DNA from: a bacterium
GTDB taxonomy: Bacteria > Electryoneota > Electryoneia > Electryoneales > Electryoneaceae
Length of the DNA: 64,000 nt
Reading direction: 5' to 3'
NCBI GenBank assembly: GCA_020444265.1
Contig: JAHLLH010000006.1
Location: 1-64,000, forward strand
Under the pieces are notes generated by a model. That model searched no databases, had not been told where the DNA came from, and worked only from the letters and a program-made list of their open reading frames with translations. This document shows positions 48,081-57,524 of this stretch, one piece after another (position 1 is the stretch's first letter; every line of letters begins with the position of its first letter). The position numbers and the translations under genes are program-made.

Positions 48081-48327
48081 GATGCCTCCCTTAGATAGGT
48101 AGTCTAATGCTCCACAAACTCCCGACATCCCCAAACATCGTTGTCATCTCTGTCATCCCCAGCGCGATAGGGTGCTAAGCGCCCTTGTGTCCGAAGGACA
48201 CCACCAGCGCGTCGGGGATCCCCCTGATTCTCGCACTCTTTCAGGGGATGCCCGACGCTCGCGGGTTCCCTTCGGTCACGATCCGGTTGGCACCGGATTG
48301 CGAGCTGGGCATGACACTCTTTTTCGG
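48081..48327. other. Intergenic, low-information part
   Basis: Between the 46572 gene (start 48080) and the asd gene (end 48452) lie about 370 bases. The part up to 48327 contains imperfect repeats of the GTCATCCC / GGGGAT kind, which look like degenerate dispersed repeats. No gene or clear signal is supported. Confidence 0.4.
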
Positions 48328-48452
48328 TGTCGCTGCGAGGAACATCGTGACGAAGCAGTCTCACTCCACTCGCTTTTTCAAAGCTGCGCGCAACGAGCAG
48401 GAAACCCGGTTGAGTGATACGAGATTGCTTCACTTTGTTCGCAACGACACCC
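48328..48452. repeat. GTCATTGCGAGGA-type dispersed repeat pair
   Basis: The left arm GTCGCTGCGAGGAAC...GACGAAGCAGTCTC and the right arm GAGATTGCTTCAC...TTGTTCGCAACGAC form a large imperfect inverted repeat. This motif (classically GTCATTGCGAGGA...GAAGCAATCTC) is known as a dispersed palindromic repeat in many unrelated bacteria. It ends at the asd stop. Confidence 0.6.
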
Positions 48453-49429
48453 TATTTCACTTTCTCCCACGCTTCCAAAATCTGGAGCGCGTTGGTCGCG
48501 GCACCTTTGCGCAAATTATCCGCGACCACCCAGAAGAGGATACGGCTTTTATCTCGTGGGTGGATACGGACACGTCCGATTACCACATCGGGACGGCCCG
48601 CGACATCGAGAGGTGTCGGCGCGGCATTTGGATCTTCACGTACCTCGAGGCCTGGTGCGTCCCGAAACACACGATGGACCTCGTCGCGAGTCACCTCACG
48701 TCCTACCTTCACCTCAACCGCTTCCCCATGCCCAATAGCAACCGGGACACGAACCGCCGTGGCACTGACTGGGATATTCTGTCCGAGAATTTTCGGCAGC
48801 TCCTCGATAAACTTCACTTCTTCCGTGAACCAACCTTCATTATTTACCGAACCCACCATCGGGATCACATTGCCCTCGATGGGTCTCGGGAAGGGATTCT
48901 CGACGGTAGTGATGCCCTGAATCTGGTCGCTCCAGGCATCCATCGCTCCCGCCCCGGCCCCGCTTACCGACTGGTAGCTGCTGACCATCACCTCGACCAG
49001 GCCGAAGGCGTCACGCAAAGGATTAACCGCGACGGCAAGCTGTGTGGTGGAACAATTGGGAGTGGCAACGAGGTGATCTGCTTTCTCAAGCGTGTCAACA
49101 TTCACTTCCGGCACAACAAGGGGTACATCATCGTCCATCCGGAAGGCTGAACTCTTGTCGATGATGCGAATCCCCGCTTTACGCCATGCGGGAACGAGAG
49201 TCTTGGCGATGGAGTTGGGCAAGGCGACGAGGGCATAATCCATGCCCTCAGGAATTGCTTCCGGGATCGCTTGGACGGTTACCTTCTGCGTTCCGCGATG
49301 CAGCGTTTTCCCCTGCGATCCGTCGCTGGCATAGGCTACTACCTCATGCTCAAGCCAGGGTTCGGCCCCCAGCAACTCGAGCAACGTCTTCCCCACCAGT
49401 CCTGTCGCACCCACCACCGCGATACGCAT
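48452..49429 (-). CDS. asd: Aspartate-semialdehyde dehydrogenase
   Basis: 325 residues. It reduces aspartyl phosphate to the semialdehyde for Lys/Thr/Met and diaminopimelate. The NADPH-binding start VVGATGLVGKTLLELL, the catalytic Cys in TPNCSTTQ and the acid/base His in RVPVAIGHGE are intact. ATG at 49429. It stands alone, divergent from the lipoprotein gene at 49770. Confidence 0.96.
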   Translation of the reverse strand: MRIAVVGATGLVGKTLLELLGAEPWLEHEVVAYASDGSQGKTLHRGTQKVTVQAIPEAIPEGMDYALVALPNSIAKTLVPAWRKAGIRIIDKSSAFRMDDDVPLVVPEVNVDTLEKADHLVATPNCSTTQLAVAVNPLRDAFGLVEVMVSSYQSVSGAGAGAMDAWSDQIQGITTVENPFPRPIEGNVIPMVGSVNNEGWFTEEVKFIEELPKILGQNIPVSATAVRVPVAIGHGEAVEVKVGREVTRDEVHRVFRDAPGLEVREDPNAAPTPLDVAGRPDVVIGRVRIHPRDKSRILFWVVADNLRKGAATNALQILEAWEKVK

Positions 49430-49769
49430 CAGCGTCCATCTCCCAGATTATTCACCGTTGCCGTCAAAGATAGGACGGACAAGTGTCCATTGTGTAAAAG
49501 ACGGCGAGTATCAAACTCCGACCCGAGGCGCGCGAGCAATTGGAGGTTTCTCAAAAAGAATTACCCTCTTTATGGATTAGTGGGCGCGGAAAACCTATTA
49601 TCCTTTTATCATGAAATAGGTAGCCTTTCGTCCACTTTGTACTATAATTCACATAACGGTACGATCAAAGGGTCGTTCGTTCACTTGTGTAGTTGTGGCT
49701 TACACATGTTTCCTTGTTCCAGAGTGAGGTATACCCGATCACCTGCTGGAATGAGGTTGGGGGTGAAAC
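49430..49769. promoter_or_regulatory. Divergent control region with a consensus -10 box
   Basis: 340 bases between asd (minus) and a lipoprotein gene (plus). TATAAT at 49643-49648 is a perfect -10 hexamer for the plus-strand gene; no matching -35 is evident. The rest is AT-rich with no ORF. Confidence 0.35.
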
Positions 49770-50384
49770 ATGAAGAGAAACATCCTTCCATTTGCCATCT
49801 TCCTCTCTCTTCTCATGCTGTTCGCTATATCCTGCGATAATGGTGAGAACCCGGAAGAGTCCATCGAGAATCCACTTTCATCTCTTGAAGAGGGTGGCGA
49901 GGCCAATCCTGACGACTCAGAAATTCCCGTCATGATCAACCCGAATCGACCTTACTACGATGTGGTCGTGGTTGATATTGACCTTTGGGAAATCTGCCTG
50001 AACCTCAATCGCGCACGGTATCATTGCAACTCCTACACCGGCCATCTCTGGTATCAGGTTGGATCGTTCGTTTTTGAAGGCACAGCGACAGCTGTCTACA
50101 ATCACGCATTAGACCAACTGACTGTAACCGCATTGGACAGCGGCTGGGATCGCGGACACATTATGTATGGGCTGCAGTTTACCGAGGGGACAAACGATAT
50201 GTACGGCTCCTTTTGCTACTACGAGTTTCCTCGACGTACGAATGGTATCAATGCCTGGCTGGCCCAGGGGACTCTCGGCCCGCACACCTTTAATGGGACA
50301 GAGGAAGCCGCGAAACGACCCGTCGGCCCAGTCGCGATGGAACATCCCAAAAAGGCACGCTATTTCAGCGAGCTTAGCGAGTAG
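49770..50384 (+). CDS. Lipoprotein of unknown function
   Basis: 204 residues. The signal sequence ends in the lipobox LFAISC, so Cys22 should be lipidated. An acidic spacer (EESIENPLSSLEEGGEAN) leads to a beta-rich, Cys- and Tyr-containing domain. No family recognised. It is followed after 56 bases by the solute-binding lipoprotein gene on the same strand. Confidence 0.8.
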   Translation: MKRNILPFAIFLSLLMLFAISCDNGENPEESIENPLSSLEEGGEANPDDSEIPVMINPNRPYYDVVVVDIDLWEICLNLNRARYHCNSYTGHLWYQVGSFVFEGTATAVYNHALDQLTVTALDSGWDRGHIMYGLQFTEGTNDMYGSFCYYEFPRRTNGINAWLAQGTLGPHTFNGTEEAAKRPVGPVAMEHPKKARYFSELSE

Positions 50385-50440
50385 CCAAGTCCTCATGGAC
50401 TGTATCTCGATGGATCCGCTTTCTTGTTCGAGGGGGAACT

Positions 50441-51688
50441 ATGTACCGGCGTTACCCAATGCTCTTTTTGTTGTTGACGATCCTGCTTGTTGGTTTCAGT
50501 GCTTGTGATGATGAGGATGATCCAAAGGAGGAGCGGTCTACCATCCAGATTGGTGCTTTGATTCCGACGAGCGGGGATTACGGCATCCAAGGGATGAACA
50601 ACCTCGCTGCACTCGAACAAGCCGTGCTCGACATCAACAGCGAACGAAGTGCCCAGGGCAGCTCGATCCGTTTCGAGCTGGTCTCTGCGAATACAAGCAC
50701 CGATCCGGAAGAAGCCCGCTCCCAACTCGTTTCCATGCTGTCTCAAGGTTTACGCGGCATTGTTGGCCCATTGACCAGTGCTGAACTATTGAACACACGT
50801 GATGCGATTAATGCATCCACCAGCATCCTGATCAGCCCGAGCAGCACCATCACCGAGCTCGCTGTCGCCGGAGACAATATTTATCGTGCGGTAACAAGCG
50901 ATGAAGTCCTTGTTCAGGCCCTCCTCGAGGTGATGGCGTTAGACGGCATCGAGCAAGTGGCTACGATCTACCGTGAAGACAGTTGGGGAGAATCGATAAA
51001 CGCGTTGCTGGCAACCCAGGCATCAACCGCAGGGGTTGATTATCTGGGCGGTGCAAGTTACTACGCCTACCGGAACTCCCTCTTTATCGAAGCGTGTGAT
51101 TCGGTTGAAGCGATGGTTCAGCCCCTGATCGAGGGAGGCAGCAGCGAATCCATTGCAGTCGTTCTCGTCTGCTTCGATGAGGGAACACCCATCCTTAGAG
51201 TCGCCTCCAACTACACAACAAGCCTGGGGATTCTGCGCTGGTATGGGTCCGATGGTTTCGCCAATAACGGCTACCTGGTCGGGACGGATAGTGTGTCGAC
51301 AACGGCCTCGTTTGCAGCATCGGTCCAGTTTACCGCCCCGGTCTTTGGAGTCGTGGAGAATGAACGTTACCTGTCCCTTGCCCAGCAAATTGAGGTAGAA
51401 ACAGGGAACACTCCCGGCATTTATCCGATCGTGACCTACGACTCCTTCATGCTCCTGGCCAACACCCTCGCCGAGGTAGGTGAAGCTGCTTCGCTCAATG
51501 TTTTTAAAGAGCGACTCGTGCTGAATGCATCCGAGTATGACGCCATCACAGGCGACATGATGCTGGATGAGAATGGCGACCGGGCAGAAGGTGACTACTA
51601 CTTCTGGACCGTGATGGAAAATGGCGGCAGCTACAGCTGGGAACACACCCGGACACGTCATGCAGATGGCACCATCACGGACGAGTAG
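50441..51688 (+). CDS. Solute-binding lipoprotein, branched-chain amino acid receptor family
   Basis: 415 residues with signal and lipobox (LLLVGFSAC), then the periplasmic-binding-protein type I fold of LivJ-like receptors (IQIGALIPTSGDYGIQGMNN, RGIVGPLTSAEL, VATIYREDSWGES, GIYPIVTYDSFMLL). The strand motif GALIPxSG is the family hallmark. GAGGGGGAAC precedes the ATG. The permease and ATPase genes expected beside it are absent, so it may serve transport elsewhere or act as a sensor. The ligand is unknown. Confidence 0.87.
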   Translation: MYRRYPMLFLLLTILLVGFSACDDEDDPKEERSTIQIGALIPTSGDYGIQGMNNLAALEQAVLDINSERSAQGSSIRFELVSANTSTDPEEARSQLVSMLSQGLRGIVGPLTSAELLNTRDAINASTSILISPSSTITELAVAGDNIYRAVTSDEVLVQALLEVMALDGIEQVATIYREDSWGESINALLATQASTAGVDYLGGASYYAYRNSLFIEACDSVEAMVQPLIEGGSSESIAVVLVCFDEGTPILRVASNYTTSLGILRWYGSDGFANNGYLVGTDSVSTTASFAASVQFTAPVFGVVENERYLSLAQQIEVETGNTPGIYPIVTYDSFMLLANTLAEVGEAASLNVFKERLVLNASEYDAITGDMMLDENGDRAEGDYYFWTVMENGGSYSWEHTRTRHADGTITDE

Positions 51689-52184
51689 TTTTGTAACGGT
51701 TCAATCAATCTGGTAGCCCGATTCAGTTGTGAATCGGGCTTATTCATGTATAGATCGATCGTTGAATCTGGGTCACACAGGTGGCACGGGCAAGACAAGC
51801 ATGGGCACCCTCTCAAGTGGCTTGGGTGCCCCGTCACCCAAGCGAAGCATCTCAGCACTGCAACGTGTCCGTCAGGTCTCCGCGTTGCTAAAGACCGGAC
51901 GGAACAACGATTGTAGCACGGGCATCCTGCCCGTGCATCGCGTCGCCAGACGCGACCGGGAGAGACTTCTGGGGCCAGGTAACCAGGTCCAACCTCTTTG
52001 CGGGGAACGCCATCTGCGAAGGCGTAGCATGGGCAGGATGCCCATGCCACACGCTCGCAACGACATCAACCCAGAAAGGCCGAGGTTCGCGCACCTTCCA
52101 CACGTCTGGTAGCTGGATCCCTGGTCAACTCGCCAAAGGCGAGTAAAGCCTGGGATGACACGATGGCACAAACTCGGAAGTTGG
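51689..52184. repeat. Repeat-filled gap: palindrome cluster
   Basis: Elements in order: GCCCGATTCA-GTTG-TGAATCGGGC (51716-51739) followed by TTATTC; the 31-bp repeat copy 2 (51814-51844, inverted); a GTCAGGTCTCC-type palindrome (about 51869-51903); a two-hairpin element GCACGGGCA/TGCCCGTGC (51916-51936) plus TCGCGTC/GACGCGA (51938-51955); and GCATGGGCA-GGA-TGCCCATGC (52027-52047). No gene is seen between the binding-protein gene and the acyl-CoA dehydrogenase gene. Confidence 0.8.
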
Positions 52185-52189
52185 TTAGC

Positions 52190-52230
52190 AGAGATAAGAA
52201 ACCCGGGTCCGGCGACTGCCGGACCCGGGC
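52190..52230 (-). terminator. Terminator of the fatty-acid/acyl-CoA dehydrogenase operon
   Basis: CCCGGGTCCGGC (52202-52213), loop GACT, GCCGGACCCGGG (52218-52229): a 12-bp perfect stem, followed on the minus strand by TTTCTTATCT. It lies 28 bases after the stop of the last gene of the operon. Confidence 0.8.
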
Positions 52231-52257
52231 CATTTCAACACATGCTGAAGAAGCCAT

Positions 52258-53415
52258 CTAGCTGTTCTTCTGCGCTTCCTTGATCAGGTGGCGGGCGATG
52301 ACCATCCGCTGGATCTGGTTTGTGCCCTCGTAGATCTGGGTGATCTTGGCATCGCGCATGTACTTCTCGACCGGGTAGTCACGCATATAGCCGTAGCCGC
52401 CGAAGATCTGGACCGCATCGGTGGTGACCTTCATCGCGACGTCGGAAGCATAGACCTTGCACTGTGCCGATTCACGTGAATAGCTCTTCACGCCACCATC
52501 GATCATGCGGGCGGTCGCATAGAGCATAGCACGGGCCGCTTCGACTTCCGTCGACATGTCGGCGATCATGTTCTGGATTGCCTGGAATTGGATGATCGAC
52601 TGGCCGAACTGCTCGCGCTGACGGGCATACTGCACCGACAGGTCGAGTGCGCCAGCCGCGATACCGAGCGCCTGGGCGGCGACACCGGGACGGCTTTTGT
52701 CGAGGGTCTTCATGGCGACCATGAAGCCTTCGCCTTCGCGACCAAGCAGGTTCTCAGCGGGGATTTCGCAATCCTCGAAGATCAGCTCACGGGTGGCCGA
52801 GGCACGAATGCCCATCTTGTCCTCTTCCTTGCCGTAGCTGAAGCCGGGGGTGCCATCTTCGACAATAAACGCCGAGGCGCCACGTGTCCCCTTGCCCGGG
52901 TCGGTGTTGGCAACGATGGTGTAAATCTTCGCCGCGCCACCATTGGTGATGAACACCTTGGTGCCGTTCAGGATGTATTTGTCACCCTTCTTCTCGGCGC
53001 GGGTCTGGATCGCACCAGCATCGGAGCCGGCGGAAGGTTCGGTCAATCCGAAAGCGGCGAGGGCTTCGCCGGCAGCGAGACGGGGCAGGAAGCGTTTCTT
53101 CTGCTCCTCATTCCCGCTGATGATGATCGGGAAGGTGCCCAGCGCGCTGGCGGCGACGGACAATGAGATGCCGCCGCAATACTTTGACAGCTCTTCGGTC
53201 ACCAGAACCAGGTCGAGGATGCCTCGTCCGAGACCGTCATACTCTTCCGGCACCCAGAGTCCATAAAAACCAGCGTCCGCAAAAACTTTCACCAAATCCC
53301 AGGGGAACGTTCCATCGCGATCGTAATCCGCTGCGACGGGACGGATCTTTTCCTTGCCGATCCGACGTGCCTGTTCCACTAGCTCTTTTTGAAAATCATC
53401 CAGGAAATAATCCAT
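52258..53415 (-). CDS. Acyl-CoA dehydrogenase
   Basis: 385 residues, an FAD enzyme of the short/medium-chain acyl-CoA dehydrogenase family: it makes the 2,3-double bond of acyl-CoA, passing electrons to ETF. Visible signatures are FGLTEPSAGSDAG, RELIFEDCEIPAENLLG, the FAD-contact QIFGGYGYMRDYPVEK and the catalytic Glu region IYEGTNQIQR. I prefer the ATG at 53415, with GAGGGG upstream; an ATG at 53427 overlaps the rnc stop. The chain-length preference is unknown. Confidence 0.92.
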   Translation of the reverse strand: MDYFLDDFQKELVEQARRIGKEKIRPVAADYDRDGTFPWDLVKVFADAGFYGLWVPEEYDGLGRGILDLVLVTEELSKYCGGISLSVAASALGTFPIIISGNEEQKKRFLPRLAAGEALAAFGLTEPSAGSDAGAIQTRAEKKGDKYILNGTKVFITNGGAAKIYTIVANTDPGKGTRGASAFIVEDGTPGFSYGKEEDKMGIRASATRELIFEDCEIPAENLLGREGEGFMVAMKTLDKSRPGVAAQALGIAAGALDLSVQYARQREQFGQSIIQFQAIQNMIADMSTEVEAARAMLYATARMIDGGVKSYSRESAQCKVYASDVAMKVTTDAVQIFGGYGYMRDYPVEKYMRDAKITQIYEGTNQIQRMVIARHLIKEAQKNS

Positions 53416-53423
53416 GGTTCCCC

Positions 53424-54185
53424 TCATTGAGTTTCGGTTTTGATGCCGAAATGGTCCACAGCGACCTTCGCGGCCTGCTGCTCCGCTTGCTTCTTGCTCC
53501 GACCTACCCCGAAGCCGACAACTTCGTCACCAACCAGCACCTCGATGTGGAAGGTTTTCGCATGGTCCGGGCCTTCCTCGGACAAAACACGGTATTGGGG
53601 ATGACCCAGCGAGTTGCCCTGCACATACTCAAGCAGAACACTCTTGAAGTTCTTTTCCTTGTCGTGGACAAGGTGGCTGGCCAGGTCATCAGTGATGAAG
53701 TCACGGACAAAGGTCCGTGCCTGTTCCAACCCACCATCGAGATAGATCGCTCCGACTACCGCCTCGAGGGCATCCTCGAGGATACTGCGACGGTTCCGTC
53801 CCCCGCTGCGTTCTTCGCCAGCGGACAACTGAAGGTAACCCCCCAACCCCATCTTGCGACCCTTGATCGCAAGTTGACGTCCCGAAACCGCGAGACTCTT
53901 GAGACGGGTGAGGTGGCCTTCGCGTGACTGCGGAAACAAATCGTAGAGATGTTCCCCAACAATCAGGTCAAGAACCGCATCCCCGAGAAATTCGAGACGT
54001 TCGTTCGCAACTTCTCGCGATTCGCCCGTCTCGAAAATGATACTGCGATGTTTGAGGGCGTGATTCAGCAAATCCCGGTCTCGAAACTGGTAGCCAATCA
54101 GCTCCTCGAACTGCTTCAGACTGCGCTGCGCGCCAGGACGTGGCTCCTCGGGTTCCCGTCGTTTAAGCCAGGAAAACAACCCCAC
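53424..54185 (-). CDS. rnc: Ribonuclease III
   Basis: 253 residues. The RNase III domain has the signature NERLEFLGDAVLDLIV and the second acidic pair in EDALEAVVGAIYLD. A C-terminal dsRNA-binding domain is present (FKSVLLEYVQG, AEQQAAKVAVDHF). It starts with GTG at 54185, preceded by GGAGAGG. It lies 17 bases after fabF, a frequent neighbour in bacterial fatty-acid clusters, and cuts double-stranded RNA such as rRNA precursors. Confidence 0.96.
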   Translation of the reverse strand: MGLFSWLKRREPEEPRPGAQRSLKQFEELIGYQFRDRDLLNHALKHRSIIFETGESREVANERLEFLGDAVLDLIVGEHLYDLFPQSREGHLTRLKSLAVSGRQLAIKGRKMGLGGYLQLSAGEERSGGRNRRSILEDALEAVVGAIYLDGGLEQARTFVRDFITDDLASHLVHDKEKNFKSVLLEYVQGNSLGHPQYRVLSEEGPDHAKTFHIEVLVGDEVVGFGVGRSKKQAEQQAAKVAVDHFGIKTETQ

Positions 54186-54202
54186 GGAACCTCTCCTCTC
54201 GC

Positions 54203-55444
54203 TTAGTTGTCGACGCGGCGAACCACGAGGGTCGCGTTGTGCCCGCCAAATCCGAAGGTGTTCGATGCTGCGATTCGTACATCCCGTTTAACAGCTTTGT
54301 TCGGAACGTAATCGAGATCGCAGTCCGGATCCGGTGTTTCATAGTTGATCGTCGGTGGCACAACCCCTGTCTCGGTGGCCCTGACACTCGCGAACAACTC
54401 AAGAGCTCCCGCAGCACCCAGCAGGTGCCCGGACATCGACTTGGTCGAACTGACCACCATCTCGCGAGCATGATCACCAAAGACCTGCTTGATCGCGGCG
54501 GTTTCGTTCTTGTCGTTCAGCTCAGTCGAAGTACCGTGCGCATTCAGGTAGTCCACCTCATCCGGCTGGACCCCTGCGTTCTTCAACGCAATCCGCATGG
54601 CACGTACCGCACCCTCCCCTTCCGGGGCCGGGGCAGTCAAATGATAGGCATCACCGGTAAAACCATAGCCCAGCATCTCCGCAATCGGCTTGCCGCCGCG
54701 TGCGAGCATGTGTTCTTCGGTTTCCAGCACGAAGCTAACACCGCCCTCGCCCATGACGAAACCGTCACGGTTGAGGTCGAAGGGCCTCGACGCAGTTTCC
54801 GGTGCATCATTGCGTGTCGAAAGGGTTGTTGCAGCATTGAAGCCGCCCAATCCTGCCGGAGTAACCGGTGCTTCCGAGCCGCCTGTAACAACGACATCGC
54901 AATCGCCGGCACGCAGATGCATCATGGCAATGCCAATAGCATGGGTGCTTGTCGAGCAGGCCGATTGAACCGCGTAATTCGGACCTTTGAGGCCCCAACG
55001 GATCGAAATCTGCCCGGCCGCAATGTCCCCGATCATCATCGGAATGAAGAGGGGGGACACACGATTGGGACCATCCCCGTTCAGCTTGAGGATCTGGTCT
55101 TCGAAGGTCTTCATGCCACCAATCCCGGAGCCATAAACGACCCCGACACGGTCTTTGTCAACCTTCTCAAAGTCGATACCCGAGCTGTCTACCGCTTCCA
55201 CCGCGCTCGCAACAGCGAACTGGCAGAAGAGGTCCATCCGCCGGGCCTCCTTGCGCTCCATGAAGTTCAACGGATCAAAATCCGGAACCTGGCACGCAAA
55301 GTGGGTTTTGAAAGCGGATACATCAAACCGGGTAATCTCGGACGCTCCACTGCGTCCCTCGACCATACCGTCCCAAGTCGCCGCGGCACCAACGCCCAAC
55401 GGCGACATGACACCCATGCCGGTGACGAAAATTCGTTTCGACAT
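54203..55444 (-). CDS. fabF: 3-oxoacyl-ACP synthase II
   Basis: 413 residues. The start is ATG 55444 (MSKRIFVTGMGVMSPLG) with AGGCGG upstream; the frame is open to 55474. Catalytic Cys in SACSTSTHAIG, His in NAHGTSTELND and His in MSGHLLGAAGA. It condenses malonyl-ACP with acyl-ACP during chain elongation. It follows acpP by 19 bases. Confidence 0.96.
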   Translation of the reverse strand: MSKRIFVTGMGVMSPLGVGAAATWDGMVEGRSGASEITRFDVSAFKTHFACQVPDFDPLNFMERKEARRMDLFCQFAVASAVEAVDSSGIDFEKVDKDRVGVVYGSGIGGMKTFEDQILKLNGDGPNRVSPLFIPMMIGDIAAGQISIRWGLKGPNYAVQSACSTSTHAIGIAMMHLRAGDCDVVVTGGSEAPVTPAGLGGFNAATTLSTRNDAPETASRPFDLNRDGFVMGEGGVSFVLETEEHMLARGGKPIAEMLGYGFTGDAYHLTAPAPEGEGAVRAMRIALKNAGVQPDEVDYLNAHGTSTELNDKNETAAIKQVFGDHAREMVVSSTKSMSGHLLGAAGALELFASVRATETGVVPPTINYETPDPDCDLDYVPNKAVKRDVRIAASNTFGFGGHNATLVVRRVDN

Positions 55445-55463
55445 GTTTACCGCCTGAGGCTGC

Positions 55464-55706
55464 TTAGCCGTCAATCTTACCGTTCAGATACTCAAGCGCC
55501 GAGCCAACGGTCTGGAGCTTGTCGGCATCTTCATCGGGAATCTCAATACCGAACGCTTCTTCGAACGCCATGACGAGTTCCACGGTATCGAGGGAGTCGG
55601 CACCGAGGTCGTCGATGAAGGAAGCTTCCGTCGTCACTTCAGCAATGTCCACACCGAGCTGCTCAGCGATGATTTCTTTTACCTTCTGGACGCGATCTTC
55701 AGCCAT
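55464..55706 (-). CDS. acpP: Acyl carrier protein
   Basis: 80 residues, acidic. The phosphopantetheine Ser lies in [22 protein letters not shown] precedes the ATG. It carries the growing acyl chain and lies between fabG and fabF, as is usual. Confidence 0.97.
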   Translation of the reverse strand: MAEDRVQKVKEIIAEQLGVDIAEVTTEASFIDDLGADSLDTVELVMAFEEAFGIEIPDEDADKLQTVGSALEYLNGKIDG

Positions 55707-55787
55707 CGTTCTCTTCCTTTGTGTAAATGTTTTGCTATGACAATGTTTCTTTTTCGTCGTAACTCAGTATATAACCGTCAACAGCAG

Positions 55788-56531
55788 CTACATCACCATG
55801 CCGCCGTCAATGTGCACTACTTGACCCGTAACAAAGCTCGCATCTTTGGATGCGAGGAAAGCCACCACTCCGGCCACATCATCCGGTGAGCCGGGACGGC
55901 CCAACGGAGTAACCTGCAAAAAGGCTTCGCGTGCCGCAGTTGGCAGGACGGCAGTCATTTCGGTTTCAATGTAGCCCGGGGCGATCGCATTGACCGTAAT
56001 CCCGCGCGGCGCAAGCTCTTTTGCGGTCGATTTGGTCAGGCCAATCAAACCTGCCTTGGAGGCTGAATAGTTCGCCTGTCCGGCATTGCCCATCACACCA
56101 ACCACGGATGCGACATTGACAATCCGTCCAGCTTTCTGCTTCATCATCTGACGCGTTACACCACGTGTGCAGAGGAAGGCGCCCTTCAGGTTGACCTTGA
56201 TCACCAGGTCCCAATCCTCTTCCTTCATCCGCATCAGCAGGCCGTCACGCGTGACCCCAGCATTGTTCACCAGGATATCGATCCGTCCGAATTTCTCGAG
56301 GATCTCGGCGACCGTCTTCTCGACTGATTCGGCATCCGACACATCTGAAGCAATCGCGATGGCATCGTACCCCTGAGCCTTAAATTCCTCGGCGGTCGCC
56401 TTTGCGGTCTCTTCCATGATATCATGAATCACGAGGGTCGCACCTTCGCGTGCAAGACGCTCGGCGATAGAGCGGCCGATCCCTCGTCCGCTGCCTGTCA
56501 CCCAGGCGATCTGTCCCTTGAGTCCGTCCAT
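55788..56531 (-). CDS. fabG: 3-oxoacyl-ACP reductase
   Basis: 247 residues, short-chain dehydrogenase with NADPH motif TGSGRGIGRSI, the NNAGV motif and the Ser-Tyr-Lys set (VASVVGVMGN, NYSASKAG). It reduces 3-oxoacyl-ACP. GGGAG precedes the ATG. In line with fabD and acpP. Confidence 0.96.
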   Translation of the reverse strand: MDGLKGQIAWVTGSGRGIGRSIAERLAREGATLVIHDIMEETAKATAEEFKAQGYDAIAIASDVSDAESVEKTVAEILEKFGRIDILVNNAGVTRDGLLMRMKEEDWDLVIKVNLKGAFLCTRGVTRQMMKQKAGRIVNVASVVGVMGNAGQANYSASKAGLIGLTKSTAKELAPRGITVNAIAPGYIETEMTAVLPTAAREAFLQVTPLGRPGSPDDVAGVVAFLASKDASFVTGQVVHIDGGMVM

Positions 56532-56559
56532 CCTCGTTCTCCCGAGTCGGATGATGCGT

Positions 56560-57486
56560 TTAAGCGTTTCGGTATGCGTTCAACTCGTCCACTGTGCCCA
56601 CCCCGATGACCGGCAGGCCCTTCGCAATTCGTTTGTTCAAGCCCTGCAACACTGCACCCGGGCCCACCTCGATAAACCGCTCGACACCATCACCAATAAT
56701 CGCTTCAATTGTCTCAACCCAGCGAACCGGGTGGGTGAGCTGTTCGATCAAACGTTTCTTGATCACATCCGAATCCGTCGTCGGCCTCGCTGTCACATTC
56801 TGGTAGATAGCCACGCTAGGTGGACGGAACGGTGTCTTCTCCAGCTGTTCGGCGAGCTTCTCCGCAGCAGGAGCCATCAGGGGTGAATGGAAAGCGCCGG
56901 AAACATTGAGCTGCAGGGCACGTTTCGCCCCTGCTTCCTTCGCCAACTCCATCGCTCGATGCACCGCCACAACATCGCCTGAAATGGCGACCTGGCCGGG
57001 TGCATTCATGTTCGCAGCGACCACCACCTCATTCTTGGTGGAAGCGCTAGCGCACACCTCTTCAACTTTCTCAATAGCCAGACCGATGATCGCAGCCATC
57101 GTACCAGGCCGTTCATCACCCGCATTTTGCATCAGTTCGCCACGCAGGGCAACGACGGCCAGCGCATCGTCAAACTGAAGCGCACCGGTCGCGACCAACG
57201 CTGAGTACTCACCCAGGCTGTGTCCTGCCGCGGCATGGATGTCAATCCCACGCGGGCTGAGCAGCAGCGAAATGATTACTGAATGAACAAAGATGGCGGG
57301 CTGAGTGACTCGGGTCTGGGTCAGCTCCTCAACGGGGCCTTCGAAGCAGATTCGCTTCAAATCGAACGGCAGGATATCGTCAGCACGGTCAAACAGTGCC
57401 TTCGCCATACCTTCGGTTTCGTACAGATCCTTCCCCATACCAACGTATTGGGAAGCCTGTCCCGGAAAGATGAATGCGGTTCTCAT
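56560..57486 (-). CDS. fabD: Malonyl-CoA:ACP transacylase
   Basis: 308 residues. FIFPGQASQYVGMG starts the protein; the nucleophile Ser lies in GHSLGEYSAL and the His in SGAFHSPLM. It loads malonate onto ACP. It lies 38 bases after fabH and 28 before fabG. Confidence 0.96.
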   Translation of the reverse strand: MRTAFIFPGQASQYVGMGKDLYETEGMAKALFDRADDILPFDLKRICFEGPVEELTQTRVTQPAIFVHSVIISLLLSPRGIDIHAAAGHSLGEYSALVATGALQFDDALAVVALRGELMQNAGDERPGTMAAIIGLAIEKVEEVCASASTKNEVVVAANMNAPGQVAISGDVVAVHRAMELAKEAGAKRALQLNVSGAFHSPLMAPAAEKLAEQLEKTPFRPPSVAIYQNVTARPTTDSDVIKKRLIEQLTHPVRWVETIEAIIGDGVERFIEVGPGAVLQGLNKRIAKGLPVIGVGTVDELNAYRNA

Positions 57487-57524
57487 CCGGTTGGTGCCCC
57501 TTTAGTCGTGCTTTACGACCGTTT

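Noticed and set aside
51689-52257. Insertion sequence in the repeat-filled gap
   Set aside because: No transposase ORF and no terminal inverted repeats with target-site duplication could be identified.
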